From the NCBI GenBank assembly GCA_046328505.1, contig JAXLWL010000003.1:682001-746000 (forward strand): a DNA stretch of 64,000 bases, given 5' to 3'. A program made the translations under genes and the position numbers. The stretch is from JBDHWG01 sp046328505 (lineage in GTDB: Bacteria; Chloroflexota; Anaerolineae; Epilineales; JAHCIE01). The number at the start of each line of letters is the position of its first letter. The stretch's first letter is position 1. Positions 14,554-22,878 of this stretch are shown in pieces. The notes beneath the pieces are model-generated. The model worked only from the letters and a program-made list of their open reading frames with translations, did no database searches and was not told the origin of the DNA.

Positions 14554-16146
14554 GTGACGACTCTGACCCTGCAAGATTTGCCCCCGTACCGCAACGAGCC
14601 GCTGACGGATTTCCACGACCCGGCCCAGCGCCAGGCCATGTTGGATGCCCTGGCGAAGGTTCAGTCCGAGCTCGGCCGCCGTTACCCGATGATTATCGGC
14701 GGCCAGGAGATCCTCCTGGACGAAACTGAGAACTCTATCAACCCGGCCCGGCCCTGGGAAGTCGTCGGCGTCTTCCCAAAGGGCGACGTCGAGCACGTGA
14801 ACATGGCTATCGACGCCGCGGAGCAGGCGTTCCAGACCTGGCAGTACACGCCCGTCGCCCAGCGCGCGAAGTACCTCATCGACGCCGCCGCCCAGATGCG
14901 CGCCCGCAAGCACGAGTTCTCCTCATGGATGGTTTTTGAGGCCGGCAAGAGCTGGGCCGAGGCTGATGCCGACACCGCCGAGTGCATCGACTTCATGGAG
15001 TACTACGCCCGCCAGATGCTGCGGCTGGCGCAGCCGGTCGAGCTCGCACCGTTCGACGGCGAAGAAGATGCTCTGGAGTACATTCCGCTGGGCGTCGGCG
15101 CCATCATCCCGCCCTGGAACTTCCCGGCCGCGATTCCCGGCGGCATGTCCGCCGCCGCCATCGTCGCCGGCAATACGATCGTCCTAAAGCCCGCGCCCGC
15201 AACGCCGACCATCGCCTGGCACTTCCACCGCCTCATGACCGACGTCGGCGTGCCGGCCGGCGTGTTCAACTTCATCACCGGGCCGGGCGGACTACTCGGC
15301 GATGCGTTGGTGGATCACCCCAAGACGCGCTTCATTGCCTTCACCGGCAGCGTGCCAACAGGACTGCGCATTCACGAGCGCGCCGCGAAGGTCCACCCGG
15401 GGCAGATGTGGCTCAAGCGCACGGTGCTGGAGATGGGCGGCAAGGATGCGGTGCTGGTGGATGAGACAGCAGACCTGGATGAGGCGGCCAAGGGCATTGT
15501 CGCCTCAGCGTTCGGCTTCCAGGGGCAGAAGTGCTCGGCCGGCTCGCGCGCGATTATCCACGCGGCGGTCTACGACACCGTCGTCGACAAGGTCCTCCAC
15601 GAGGCGCAGAAGCTGACCGTGGGCGACCCGGCCGAGCCGAGCACCTACATGGGTCCGGTCATCGACGAGCGCGCCTACGAGAAGGTCCGCCACTACATCG
15701 ACCTGGGCAAGCACGAAGGCAAGCTGCTCCTCGGCGGCGAGACGTATGGGCCGGGTTACTTCATCGAGCCGACGATCTTCGCCGATGTTCCGCCCGACGC
15801 CAAGATCGCTCAGGATGAGATTTTCGGCCCGGTTCTTGCTGTCATCAAGGCCAAGGACTGGGAAGACATGCTGCGCATCGCCAACGGCACGATATACGGC
15901 CTGACCGGCGCGGTCTACAGCAAAGATGAGGCCCACCTGGAGGACGCGGCGCGCCGCTACCATGTCGGTAACCTCTACCTCAACCGCAAGTGCACCGGCG
16001 CCATGGTCGGCGTGCATCCGTTCGGCGGGTTCAATATGAGCGGCACGGACAGCAAATCCGGCGGCCCGGACTACCTGCTCCACTTCACACAGCCGAAGTC
16101 CATCGCGCGCAAGGTTGTCGCAGAGAAAGCGGTCGCCCAGGCCTAG
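14554..16146 (+). CDS. L-glutamate gamma-semialdehyde (P5C) dehydrogenase
   Basis: GTG start preceded by AGGAGG at the right distance. The 530-residue protein is of the RocA/PruA single-function class rather than the large PutA fusion. The N-terminus shows NEPLTDFHDP and IIGGQEILLDETENSINPA, typical of this group. PPWNFPAAIPGG and GPGGLLGDALVDHP form the NAD-binding fold. The catalytic Glu is in VLEMGGKDAVLV and the catalytic Cys is residue 327 in GQKCSAGSRAII. It converts glutamate semialdehyde to glutamate with NAD+, the second step of proline breakdown. No proline dehydrogenase gene is in the window. Confidence 0.9.
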   Translation: MTTLTLQDLPPYRNEPLTDFHDPAQRQAMLDALAKVQSELGRRYPMIIGGQEILLDETENSINPARPWEVVGVFPKGDVEHVNMAIDAAEQAFQTWQYTPVAQRAKYLIDAAAQMRARKHEFSSWMVFEAGKSWAEADADTAECIDFMEYYARQMLRLAQPVELAPFDGEEDALEYIPLGVGAIIPPWNFPAAIPGGMSAAAIVAGNTIVLKPAPATPTIAWHFHRLMTDVGVPAGVFNFITGPGGLLGDALVDHPKTRFIAFTGSVPTGLRIHERAAKVHPGQMWLKRTVLEMGGKDAVLVDETADLDEAAKGIVASAFGFQGQKCSAGSRAIIHAAVYDTVVDKVLHEAQKLTVGDPAEPSTYMGPVIDERAYEKVRHYIDLGKHEGKLLLGGETYGPGYFIEPTIFADVPPDAKIAQDEIFGPVLAVIKAKDWEDMLRIANGTIYGLTGAVYSKDEAHLEDAARRYHVGNLYLNRKCTGAMVGVHPFGGFNMSGTDSKSGGPDYLLHFTQPKSIARKVVAEKAVAQA

Positions 16147-16163
16147 TGTCGGTACAGGGGACG

Positions 16164-16243
16164 TGTTCGGTTATGGGGTAGGGGTAGCCCTCGTGGCTAC
16201 CCTGGACGACCACGAGGGATTGCCCCTACAAATATGCCGAACA
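16164..16243. repeat. Nested 80-nt palindrome
   Basis: TGTTCGG (16164-16170) pairs with CCGAACA (16237-16243). Inside, GTAGGGGTAGCCCTCGTGG (16178-16196 region) pairs with CCACGAGGGATTGCCCCTAC (16210-16229). It follows the P5C dehydrogenase stop by 17 nt and may terminate transcription, but it looks like a mobile palindromic repeat. Confidence 0.65.
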
Positions 16244-16345
16244 GGTCGGCTGATTATGCACCAGGGAACCCGCTCCCTCACTCATAGCGCCGACGTGCGT
16301 AAGCCGGGGAAATAGGCGTGTCGTTGGACGGCCGCGCTCTCGCGC

Positions 16346-16451
16346 GGGCGCGGGGCTAAAGCACTGTCGCTAAGAAAGCGAAGTCCTGCGGACTGTTTGA
16401 GTCCCGAAGGGACTTTGCCTTCTTAGCGGCGCGGCTTTAGCCCGCCGCGCC
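16346..16451. repeat. Fold-back repeat with GGGCTAAAGC arms
   Basis: GGGCGCGGGGCTAAAGC at the left end pairs with GCTTTAGCCCGCCGCGCC at the right. Inside, CTAAGAA pairs with TTCTTAG, and two small palindromes (AAGTCCTGCGGACT, AGTCCCGAAGGGACT) sit in the loop. A half-copy of the GTAGnnnCGACTTCAGTCG type (GCCGACTGATGTCGGC) follows at 16459-16474. The region 16244-16345 between the two repeats holds nothing else I can recognise. Confidence 0.65.
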
Positions 16452-16500
16452 GGCGAACGCCGACTGATGTCGGCGCTACGATTCCGTCACGGGCAGTTCC

Positions 16501-17046
16501 TTGATTATCTTCAACCAAAACTTCAACATCATCGAGGTGAACCCGATCTCGCTGGCCGCTGTCGCGTTGCGGACGTTCATCGTTTACCTGTTCGTCCTCG
16601 GCGCTTTGCGGCTCTTCGGCAAGCGCGAGCTGGGCCAGCTCACCCCCTTCGACCTCGTGGTCATCCTGCTCATCTCCAATGCCGTTCAGAACGCCATGGT
16701 TGGACCAGATAACTCGCTCACGGCGGGCCTGGTCGCCGCCGGTGTTCTCCTGGTGACGAACTGGGGCATCAGCCGTCTCGCCGCGCACTACCGGCCCCTC
16801 GGCAAGCTCGTTATCGGGGAGCCTGTGCTGCTCATCCACCACGGCGAGTTCATCCAGCGCAACATGGACCGCGAGCAGCTGACGCGCGACGAGGTCATCG
16901 GCGCGATGCGCGAGCATGGCATCGCCAAGGTCGAGGATGTGGACATGGCGTGGCTGGAGGTGGACGGCGCGATCAGCTTCGTTCCCATAGACGGCGACGT
17001 GAAGCGCACGCGCAAGCGCATCCGCGGCCGCAAGCCGCAGGAGTAA
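16501..17046 (+). CDS. YetF/DUF421-family membrane protein
   Basis: The first start in the frame is the TTG at 16501; a GTG at 16537 is an alternative, and neither has a good ribosome site because the fold-back repeat ends just upstream. The 181-residue product has about three N-terminal membrane helices and the family-defining LFGKRELGQLTPFDLVVILL segment, then the soluble domain GKLVIGEPVLLIHHGEFIQ and LTRDEVIGAMREHGI. YetF-like proteins are of unknown molecular function. The soluble half is thought to be cytoplasmic and oligomeric. Confidence 0.85.
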   Translation: MIIFNQNFNIIEVNPISLAAVALRTFIVYLFVLGALRLFGKRELGQLTPFDLVVILLISNAVQNAMVGPDNSLTAGLVAAGVLLVTNWGISRLAAHYRPLGKLVIGEPVLLIHHGEFIQRNMDREQLTRDEVIGAMREHGIAKVEDVDMAWLEVDGAISFVPIDGDVKRTRKRIRGRKPQE

Positions 17047-17053
17047 GGGTCCG

Positions 17054-17761
17054 TCAAATCACCGGAATCGCCGCCGCCACCTCGACGCGCTTGCGCGTGA
17101 CGCGGCAGGTGTAGGCATAGGCCTCGACGCCGGCCGCGCGCGCCGCGTCCAACGCCTCGCCGAAACGCGGGTCGACCGCGCGGTTCGGCGTCAGACAGCG
17201 CGCGTCGGGCCGCTGGACAAACCACACGATGGCCGCGCGGTAGCCCTGCGCAACGGCATCGGCCAGCTCACGCACGTGGCGCTGCCCCCGCAGCGAGGGC
17301 GCGTCCGGCCACAGGCCCATGCCGTTGATGACGTACGTCGAGGATTTCACCTCGACCAGGCACGGGGGCAAGTCGGGCGCAGCGTCCTGTCTCGGCGTAA
17401 GGGCGAAATCGAGGCGGCTCGTCCCAAACTTAGTCTCCGCTCGCTCCACGCGGTAGGCGGCGAGCGGGGCGATTCTCCCCACCTCCATCGCCTCGCTGAA
17501 CAGGCGCGATGGGAAGCGCGTGTCCAGCGACACCAGGACGTTTTCCTCTGTGTACGCCAGGATGAGGTCGTAGGCCGTGCGCCGTCCTGGCTCCGAGCGC
17601 GGGGTTAGCAGGACTCGCGCGCCGGGGTAGAGCAGTTCCACGGTACGGCCGGGGTTCGGCACGTGGGCGAGGACCTCGGACGTGTCCAGGCGCACCCGCG
17701 CGCGAAAGCGGTTCTCCCGCTCCACGAGAATCCCATCCAGCAGCGGCGACGGCAAACGCAT
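17054..17761 (-). CDS. sfsA: DNA/RNA nuclease SfsA family protein
   Basis: The 235-residue protein has the expected SfsA length. The N-terminal OB-like part contains LVERENRFRARVRLD and AHVPNPGRTVELLYPGA. The C-terminal nuclease part shows SRLDFAL followed by CLVEVKSSTYV, the E-x-K of a PD-(D/E)xK fold, and GQRHVRELADAVAQGYRAAIVWFVQR. It starts 3 nt after the end of birA on the same strand, so the two are co-transcribed. It was first described as a sugar-fermentation stimulation factor; nuclease activity is the better-founded role. Confidence 0.92.
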   Translation of the reverse strand: MRLPSPLLDGILVERENRFRARVRLDTSEVLAHVPNPGRTVELLYPGARVLLTPRSEPGRRTAYDLILAYTEENVLVSLDTRFPSRLFSEAMEVGRIAPLAAYRVERAETKFGTSRLDFALTPRQDAAPDLPPCLVEVKSSTYVINGMGLWPDAPSLRGQRHVRELADAVAQGYRAAIVWFVQRPDARCLTPNRAVDPRFGEALDAARAAGVEAYAYTCRVTRKRVEVAAAIPVI

Positions 17762-17764
17762 ACA

Positions 17765-18559
17765 TCAACTCTGTCGCAGGGTCACGTCGCCCGCCGCCAC
17801 ACTCACCACACTTCCATCGTCCTGCTTCACCAGGAGGCTGCCGTCGTCGGCGATATCCTGGGCGACGCCCTCGACCGCCACGCCCCCCGTGATTCGCACC
17901 GGCTGGCCCAGGGTTGCGCTCAGCCGCCGCCACTCCTCGGCCTGTGGCTCGCCGGCGACGAGCGCCTCATAGCGCGGCTCGATGGCCGCCAGTATCGCGG
18001 CGAGCAGGCGCGCGCGCTCGATGGGGTTGCCCAGCTCGGCGAGCAGGCTCGTGGGTTCGACGCCACCAGGCGGCGGCGACGGGAAGTCGGCCGGCGCAAG
18101 GTTCACGTTCAACCCTATCCCCACGACAACCCACTCGGCGCGGCCGTCGCGGAAGCTGGCGTCCCCCAGCATACCGGCGACTTTCTTGCCGTTGACCAGC
18201 ACGTCGTTCGGCCACTTCAGGCGCGTATCCACACCCAGATGCTTCGCAATCCCCACCGCTGCGCCCGCGGCGGCGACCAGCCCGACCTGCCCCGGCGTGA
18301 CGTTGGCCGGGGGACGGAAAAGCAGCGAGAACAGAAGGCCCGCGCCCGGCGGCGACTGCCACGTCCGCCCCATGCGTCCGCGGCCTGCTGTTTGCACGTC
18401 GGCGACGGCGAGAGCGCCCTGCGCGGCGCCCTGGGCCGCCTGCTCCGACAGCCAGTTGTTGGTGGAGGGAATAGCGTCAAAGACGGTGACAGGCCGGCCC
18501 AGCCATTTCGTCGTCAGCTGCGATTCGATAGCTTCTCGCGTCAGAACGTCGCTTTGCAT
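17765..18559 (-). CDS. birA: Biotin--[acetyl-CoA-carboxylase] ligase, without DNA-binding domain
   Basis: The 264-residue protein begins almost directly at the catalytic domain (VFDAIPSTNNWLSEQA), so it lacks the N-terminal helix-turn-helix of bifunctional BirA and is a group I, enzyme-only ligase. GRGRMGRTWQSPPGAGL is the biotinyl-AMP binding loop and LKWPNDVLVNGKKVAGML the catalytic motif with its essential Lys. The C-terminal SH3-like domain ends in GSVVSVAAGDVTLR. It attaches biotin to carboxylase carrier proteins. It heads a two-gene unit with sfsA and is divergent from the HIT gene. Confidence 0.92.
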   Translation of the reverse strand: MQSDVLTREAIESQLTTKWLGRPVTVFDAIPSTNNWLSEQAAQGAAQGALAVADVQTAGRGRMGRTWQSPPGAGLLFSLLFRPPANVTPGQVGLVAAAGAAVGIAKHLGVDTRLKWPNDVLVNGKKVAGMLGDASFRDGRAEWVVVGIGLNVNLAPADFPSPPPGGVEPTSLLAELGNPIERARLLAAILAAIEPRYEALVAGEPQAEEWRRLSATLGQPVRITGGVAVEGVAQDIADDGSLLVKQDDGSVVSVAAGDVTLRQS

Positions 18560-18586
18560 AGACTCCCCTCAGTGGTTGATGGCGCC

Positions 18587-18628
18587 ATTATACCCATTCT
18601 CCCCATCAGCACGTAATGTGCCTATAAT
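18587..18628. promoter_or_regulatory. Back-to-back -10 elements between birA and the HIT gene
   Basis: On the plus strand TATAAT lies at 18623-18628, 54 nt before the HIT start codon. On the minus strand TATAAT lies at 18592-18587, 28 nt before birA. Neither has a good -35 box, so these are weak assignments. Confidence 0.35.
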
Positions 18629-18681
18629 TGGGGAAGAGCAGGATGGCCGAAGCGAGTCGTGGCCTGCCACGAAGGTGAGTT

Positions 18682-19227
18682 GTGGAACATCTTTGGACCC
18701 CCTGGCGTTTGCAGTACATCCTCAGTGATAAGAAGCGCGCGGGCTGCGTATTCTGTGAGAAGGTCGAGCATCCCGAAACCGATCGCGACGAGCTCGTCCT
18801 GGCGCGCAGCCCCTACGCGATGCTCATTCTCAACATGTACCCCTACACCAACGGCCACCTGATGGCCGTTCCCTATGCCCATGTCAGCAGCCTCATCGAC
18901 GTGCCCGTCGATGTTTTGCGCGATCTCGCGATCCTGACGCGCCTCGCCGAGCAAACGCTGCGCGGCTCCATGTCGCCGCAGGGCTTCAACGTCGGCATCA
19001 ACATCGGCCGAGTCGGCGGCGCGGGCGTCGATGACCACCTCCACGTTCACATTGTCCCCCGATGGGGGGGCGACACCAATTTCATGACCGTCGTCGGCCA
19101 AACACGTACCGTACCGGAACTGCTCGCGGATACCCGCGAGCGGCTGGGCAAGACATTGACCGACCTCGGCTACCCACTCCATCCTGCCACCGGGACGGTG
19201 TGGGTTGATACTTCAAAGGAGAAGTAA
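18682..19227 (+). CDS. HIT-family nucleotide hydrolase or phosphorylase
   Basis: GTG start with AAGGTGAG upstream; 181 residues. The histidine triad HLHVHIVPRW places His119, His121 and His123 in the active site. An N-terminal CVFC pair (residues 22-25) recalls the zinc-linked HIT group with Ap4A phosphorylase activity, and NGHLMAVPYAHVSSL is also typical. The N-terminal WTPWRLQYI segment is characteristic of this actinobacterial/Chloroflexota-type subgroup. The likely role is breakdown of dinucleoside polyphosphates or AMP-conjugates. A thiolase gene begins 3 nt after its stop, so the two share a transcript. Confidence 0.88.
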   Translation: MEHLWTPWRLQYILSDKKRAGCVFCEKVEHPETDRDELVLARSPYAMLILNMYPYTNGHLMAVPYAHVSSLIDVPVDVLRDLAILTRLAEQTLRGSMSPQGFNVGINIGRVGGAGVDDHLHVHIVPRWGGDTNFMTVVGQTRTVPELLADTRERLGKTLTDLGYPLHPATGTVWVDTSKEK

Positions 19228-19230
19228 GCT

Positions 19231-20466
19231 ATGCCAGGCCAGCGCGATGTTGTGATTGTTGGCGCGGCCAGAACCCCCATTGGCCGCTTCAACGGCTCCC
19301 TGTCAGCCCTGCCGGCCACCGCGCTCGGTGGAGTCGCCATTCGCGCCGCCGTCGAGCGCGCGGGCGTCGATCCGGCGGGCGTCGACGAAGTATACATGGG
19401 CCAGGTCGTCCAGGCCGGCGCGGGCCAGGCGCCGGCGCGCAAGGCGCTCCTCGACGCTGGCCTGCCTCCGACGGTCAGCGCGACAACCATCAACAAAGTG
19501 TGCGGCTCGGGAATGAAGGCCGCCATGCTCGCCGCGCAGGCGATCAGCGCCGGCGACGCCGATGTGGTCGTTGCCGGCGGCATGGAGAACATGAGCCGCG
19601 CGCCCTACCTGCTGCCCGGCGCGCGCCAGGGATACCGCCTCGGCAACAACCAGGTGGTCGACTCGGTCATCCACGATGGCTTGTGGTGCGCCTGCGAGGA
19701 CTGGCACATGGGCAGCGCCGCCGACTACATCGCCCGCGAGTTCGACATCAGCCGCGAGATGATGGACGAGTTCTCGCTGGAGAGTCACCGCCGGGCCATC
19801 GCCGCCCAGGACGCCGGCAAGTTCGACGCCGAGATTGTGCCGGTCGAGATCCCGGGCAAGGGCGGGCCGACGCTCTTCAAGACCGACGAGGGGCCGCGCC
19901 GCGACACGAGCATCGAGGCCCTGCGCCGCCTCAAGCCGGCGTTCGCAGCGGACGGCCGCGTGACTGCGGGCAACGCGCCGGGCCTGACCGACGGGGCGGC
20001 GGCTCTGACGATCATGGGCGGCGACGTCGCGGAGCGCCTGGGCCTCAAGCCCCTGGCGCGCATCACCGGTTTCGCCCAGGGCGGGCTGGAGCCGAAACGT
20101 ATCTTCGCCGCGCCGCCGATTGCCATCAACCGCCTGTTCAGGCGCACAGGCATGCGCCTGGACGACTTCGACCTGATCGAAGTCAACGAGGCATTTGCCG
20201 CTCAGATCCTCGCCAACGGCGAGGAAATGGGGTGGGACTGGCACCGGGTGAACGTGAATGGCGGGGCAGTTGCCCTCGGCCACCCTATCGGGGCGAGCGG
20301 CGCGCGCATCCTCGTTACCCTGATCTACGCCCTGCTCGACAGAGGCTTGCAGCGCGGCTTCGCGGCGGCGTGTCTCGGCGGGGGCGAGGCGGTGGCGCTG
20401 TCGTTGGAGGTCATCGCGCCCAAGGCAGCGACGGCGGCGCGGGCCGAGGCGGCGCTACCGGCGTAA
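19231..20466 (+). CDS. Acetyl-CoA C-acyltransferase (thiolase)
   Basis: A 411-residue thiolase with all catalytic parts: the acyl-accepting Cys91 in NKVCGSGMKA, GGMENMSRAPYLL, the GGAVALGHPIGASG His, and the second Cys in AACLGGGEAVAL. It is of the degradative/biosynthetic acetoacetyl-CoA type (AtoB/PhaA-like) and cleaves or forms acetoacetyl-CoA. The C-terminus carries an extra Ala-rich tail of about 15 residues past the normal end. It is co-transcribed with the HIT gene. No beta-oxidation partners adjoin. Confidence 0.92.
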   Translation: MPGQRDVVIVGAARTPIGRFNGSLSALPATALGGVAIRAAVERAGVDPAGVDEVYMGQVVQAGAGQAPARKALLDAGLPPTVSATTINKVCGSGMKAAMLAAQAISAGDADVVVAGGMENMSRAPYLLPGARQGYRLGNNQVVDSVIHDGLWCACEDWHMGSAADYIAREFDISREMMDEFSLESHRRAIAAQDAGKFDAEIVPVEIPGKGGPTLFKTDEGPRRDTSIEALRRLKPAFAADGRVTAGNAPGLTDGAAALTIMGGDVAERLGLKPLARITGFAQGGLEPKRIFAAPPIAINRLFRRTGMRLDDFDLIEVNEAFAAQILANGEEMGWDWHRVNVNGGAVALGHPIGASGARILVTLIYALLDRGLQRGFAAACLGGGEAVALSLEVIAPKAATAARAEAALPA

Positions 20467-20475
20467 TGATATGTG

Positions 20476-20940
20476 ATGCCTGAAATCTTTACCATCGGCC
20501 ACAGTAACCGCACGCCGGACGAATTCCTGGCGACGCTGGCCTACTTTGGCATCGAAACCCTTGTGGATGTGCGGACGCGGCCGGTCAGCCACTTCCCGCA
20601 CTTCAAGAGCGAGGCCCTGGCCGAGCTCCTGGCCGCCGCGGGCATCGCCTATGTCTGGCTCGGGCCGCAGCTCGGCGGGCTGCGCACCGGCGGCTACGGC
20701 GCGTGGATGGCAACGCCCCAGTTCGCGGCAGGCATCGAGCGCCTGGAGGCGCTGGCCCTGGCGCGCCCAACGGCGTTCATGTGCGCCGAGCGCGATCCGA
20801 GCCACTGTCACCGCAAGTACATTGCCGCCACACTCAAGGGCCGGGGCTGGACCGTGCGCCATCTCATCGCGCCGGGCCAGGAACTACCGGCCGCGGAGGA
20901 GATAGGTGTCCAACTCAGCTTCGGCCTCGATCAACTTTGA
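20476..20940 (+). CDS. DUF488 family protein
   Basis: I chose the ATG at 20476; a GTG one codon earlier is possible. The 154-residue product has the DUF488 signature IFTIGHSNRTPDEFLATL, the VDVRTRPVSHFPHF segment and the CAERDPSHCHRKYIA motif with paired Cys and His residues. Molecular function is unknown for most members. It starts 9 nt after the thiolase stop and overlaps the following methyltransferase gene by 35 nt, so it lies in the same operon. Confidence 0.88.
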   Translation: MPEIFTIGHSNRTPDEFLATLAYFGIETLVDVRTRPVSHFPHFKSEALAELLAAAGIAYVWLGPQLGGLRTGGYGAWMATPQFAAGIERLEALALARPTAFMCAERDPSHCHRKYIAATLKGRGWTVRHLIAPGQELPAAEEIGVQLSFGLDQL

Positions 20941-21703
20941 CTGGGCGGCGGACTTCTACGACCAGACGCGCACCCTCTCGCCAACTATGTCGGAGGCGAT
21001 GCTCAACATGATTCGCGAGCGCGTGCCCGCATCGGGGTCGCGTTTCCTGGAGCTTGGCGTTGGGACAGGCCGCATCGCCGTTCCCATCCTCAACGCCGGC
21101 TACCCGCTGGTCGGCATTGATCTCTCGCGGGCGATGATGTCGCGCATGCAGGCGAAGCTCCCGCCCACACAGCGCGCCGCCCTTGTCCAGGGCGACGTCA
21201 CCTGGCTGCCCTTCCCAGACGACAGCTTCGACGCGGCGCTCGCGGTCCACGTGTTTCACCTTGTCGGGGGCTGGCGCACCGCCCTGGCCGAGACCCAGCG
21301 CGTCCTCAAGCCCGGCGGCTTCCTGTTCTACGATGCGACCCAACGAGCGTCCGGCGGCCTCGACAACGAGGTTCGGCGCAAGCTGCGCGAGCTTGTGCGC
21401 GCCAGGGGCGGCGACATTAAGCGCCCCGGCGGTGAGCGCGAAGACGTGCTGGCCGCGCTGACCGAGATAGGCGCGACGGTAGAAACGGTCGAGGTTGCGC
21501 ACTGGGAACGGACGCACAGCATCCGCGACATCATCGACCAGCTCGCGTCGCGCAAGTACTCCACGACGCAGCTCGTCCCCGAAGAGGTGCTGGCCCCGGC
21601 GATCGCCGAGCTGCGCGTCTGGGCCGAAGAGCGCTGGGGCGACCTCGATGCCCCGCACACCGAGCCGGGCGGCTTCACCTGGCAAGTCGCCCGCTTCCCG
21701 TAA
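20906..21703 (+). CDS. Class I SAM-dependent methyltransferase
   Basis: GTG start with GGAGGAG upstream, inside the end of the DUF488 gene. The 265-residue product has motif I FLELGVGTGRIAVPIL, the acidic residue LVGIDLSRAMM, and motif IV region DDSFDAALAVHVFHLVGGWR, as in Methyltransf_11 proteins. The substrate is not predictable. The long overlap with DUF488 suggests coupled translation. A 19-nt stretch at the 3' end is repeated just after the stop. Confidence 0.85.
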   Translation: MSNSASASINFDWAADFYDQTRTLSPTMSEAMLNMIRERVPASGSRFLELGVGTGRIAVPILNAGYPLVGIDLSRAMMSRMQAKLPPTQRAALVQGDVTWLPFPDDSFDAALAVHVFHLVGGWRTALAETQRVLKPGGFLFYDATQRASGGLDNEVRRKLRELVRARGGDIKRPGGEREDVLAALTEIGATVETVEVAHWERTHSIRDIIDQLASRKYSTTQLVPEEVLAPAIAELRVWAEERWGDLDAPHTEPGGFTWQVARFP

Positions 21704-21723
21704 TTCCACCTGGCAAGTCACCC
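21674..21723 (+). repeat. Short direct repeat across the methyltransferase stop codon
   Basis: TTCACCTGGCAAGTCGCCC (21674-21692) recurs as TTCCACCTGGCAAGTCACCC (21704-21723), 30 nt later and just beyond the TAA. It is followed to about 21782 by a piece (GAAGGGCCTCCAAGGC, then CTTCGCTCAGCCTGAC) resembling the tail of the repeat at 44990-45305. Confidence 0.55.
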
Positions 21724-21806
21724 TGGGCGAAGTGAAGGGCCTCCAAGGCATGAGGACGCTTCTCTTCGCTCAGCCTGACAAGCGCCCCCCTTATGAGGTA
21801 ACTGCA

Positions 21807-22766
21807 ATGCCCATTCTCCTGCACGAGTCTGATATCGAGCGCCTGCTCACCATGCCCGAAGCCGTCGCCGCCGTGGACCGCATGTTCCGTGAGATGGGCG
21901 AGGGCCAGGTCGTCAACATCCCGCGACGCCGAACCCGCCTCCCGAACGGCATGATGCACGTCATGGCGGCGGCCAACCCGGCCCTGGGGTATCTTGGCCT
22001 CAAATGCTACACCGTCTTCCGCGGCAAAGCGCGTTTCGTCGTCCTCCTGTTCAGCAGCCAGACCGGCGAGCTTCTCGCAATCATGGAGGCGGACACCCTC
22101 GGCCAGCGGCGAACCGGCGCCGCCAGCGGCGTCGCCACGAAGTACATGGCCCGCGCCGATGCCCGCGTCGTGGGCATCTACGGCACCGGCTGGCAGGCGC
22201 GCAGCCAGCTTGCCGCCATCGCCGTCGTGCGCCACCTGGAGCGGGTCTACGCCTACGGGCGCAACCCTGAGCGCCGCGCCGCGTTCGCGCGCGAGATGTC
22301 AGAGAGCCTGGGGATCGAGGTCGTGCCCGTCGACCGGCCGGAGGCCGCGGCCGAGGGCGCCGACATCCTGGTGACCATTACCTCGTCGCGGGAGCCGGTG
22401 CTAAAGGGTGAGTGGATAAGCACGGGTGTCCACGTCAACGCCGCCGGATCGAACTCGCTCATTCGGCGCGAGATTGATGAGGAGGCGGTGCGCCGCATGA
22501 GCCGCGTAGTCACCGACGACCTGGAGCAGACGAAGCTAGAGGGAGGCGATCTGCTGCCGTCCATCGAGCGCGGGCAGCTGCACTGGGGGCAGGTGCATGG
22601 CCTGGCCGAGGTTGTCGCGGGCTACTACCCGGGCCGCGCCAGTGACGAGGAGAACACGTTGTTCAACTCGCTGGGGCTGGCCGCCGAGGACATTGCGGCC
22701 GCCGCCGTTGTCTACGAGAAGGCCATCGCCCAAGGGATTGGCGAGACCGTCAGCATGTTCGAGTAG
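21807..22766 (+). CDS. Ornithine cyclodeaminase/mu-crystallin family protein
   Basis: The ATG at 21807 starts a 319-residue protein with the family N-terminus (PILLHESDIERLLTMPEAVAAV). The NAD-binding turn is GIYGTGWQARSQLAAIAVV and the substrate region is RRTGAASGVATKYMAR. HVNAAGSNSLIRREID and VVTDDLEQTKLEGGDL complete the fold. Members include ornithine cyclodeaminase, alanine dehydrogenase and ketimine reductases; the sequence does not settle which. A link to proline metabolism with the P5C dehydrogenase is possible but the genes are 6 kb apart. Confidence 0.88.
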   Translation: MPILLHESDIERLLTMPEAVAAVDRMFREMGEGQVVNIPRRRTRLPNGMMHVMAAANPALGYLGLKCYTVFRGKARFVVLLFSSQTGELLAIMEADTLGQRRTGAASGVATKYMARADARVVGIYGTGWQARSQLAAIAVVRHLERVYAYGRNPERRAAFAREMSESLGIEVVPVDRPEAAAEGADILVTITSSREPVLKGEWISTGVHVNAAGSNSLIRREIDEEAVRRMSRVVTDDLEQTKLEGGDLLPSIERGQLHWGQVHGLAEVVAGYYPGRASDEENTLFNSLGLAAEDIAAAAVVYEKAIAQGIGETVSMFE

Positions 22767-22807
22767 ACACTGCTCGAAAAACCCTTTTGCTACGTCCTGC
22801 TCGCTAT

Positions 22808-22836
22808 TGACACGGGATGGAGAGTGCGGTATACTA
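22808..22836 (+). promoter_or_regulatory. Near-consensus sigma-70-type promoter
   Basis: TTGACA (22808-22813), 17-nt spacer, TATACT (22831-22836), followed by a 36-nt leader to the DivIC-like gene. Confidence 0.8.
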
Positions 22837-22878
22837 TGGGCAGGTTATGGTAGGTTTTCCGATTCCCAGGAGCACGCC

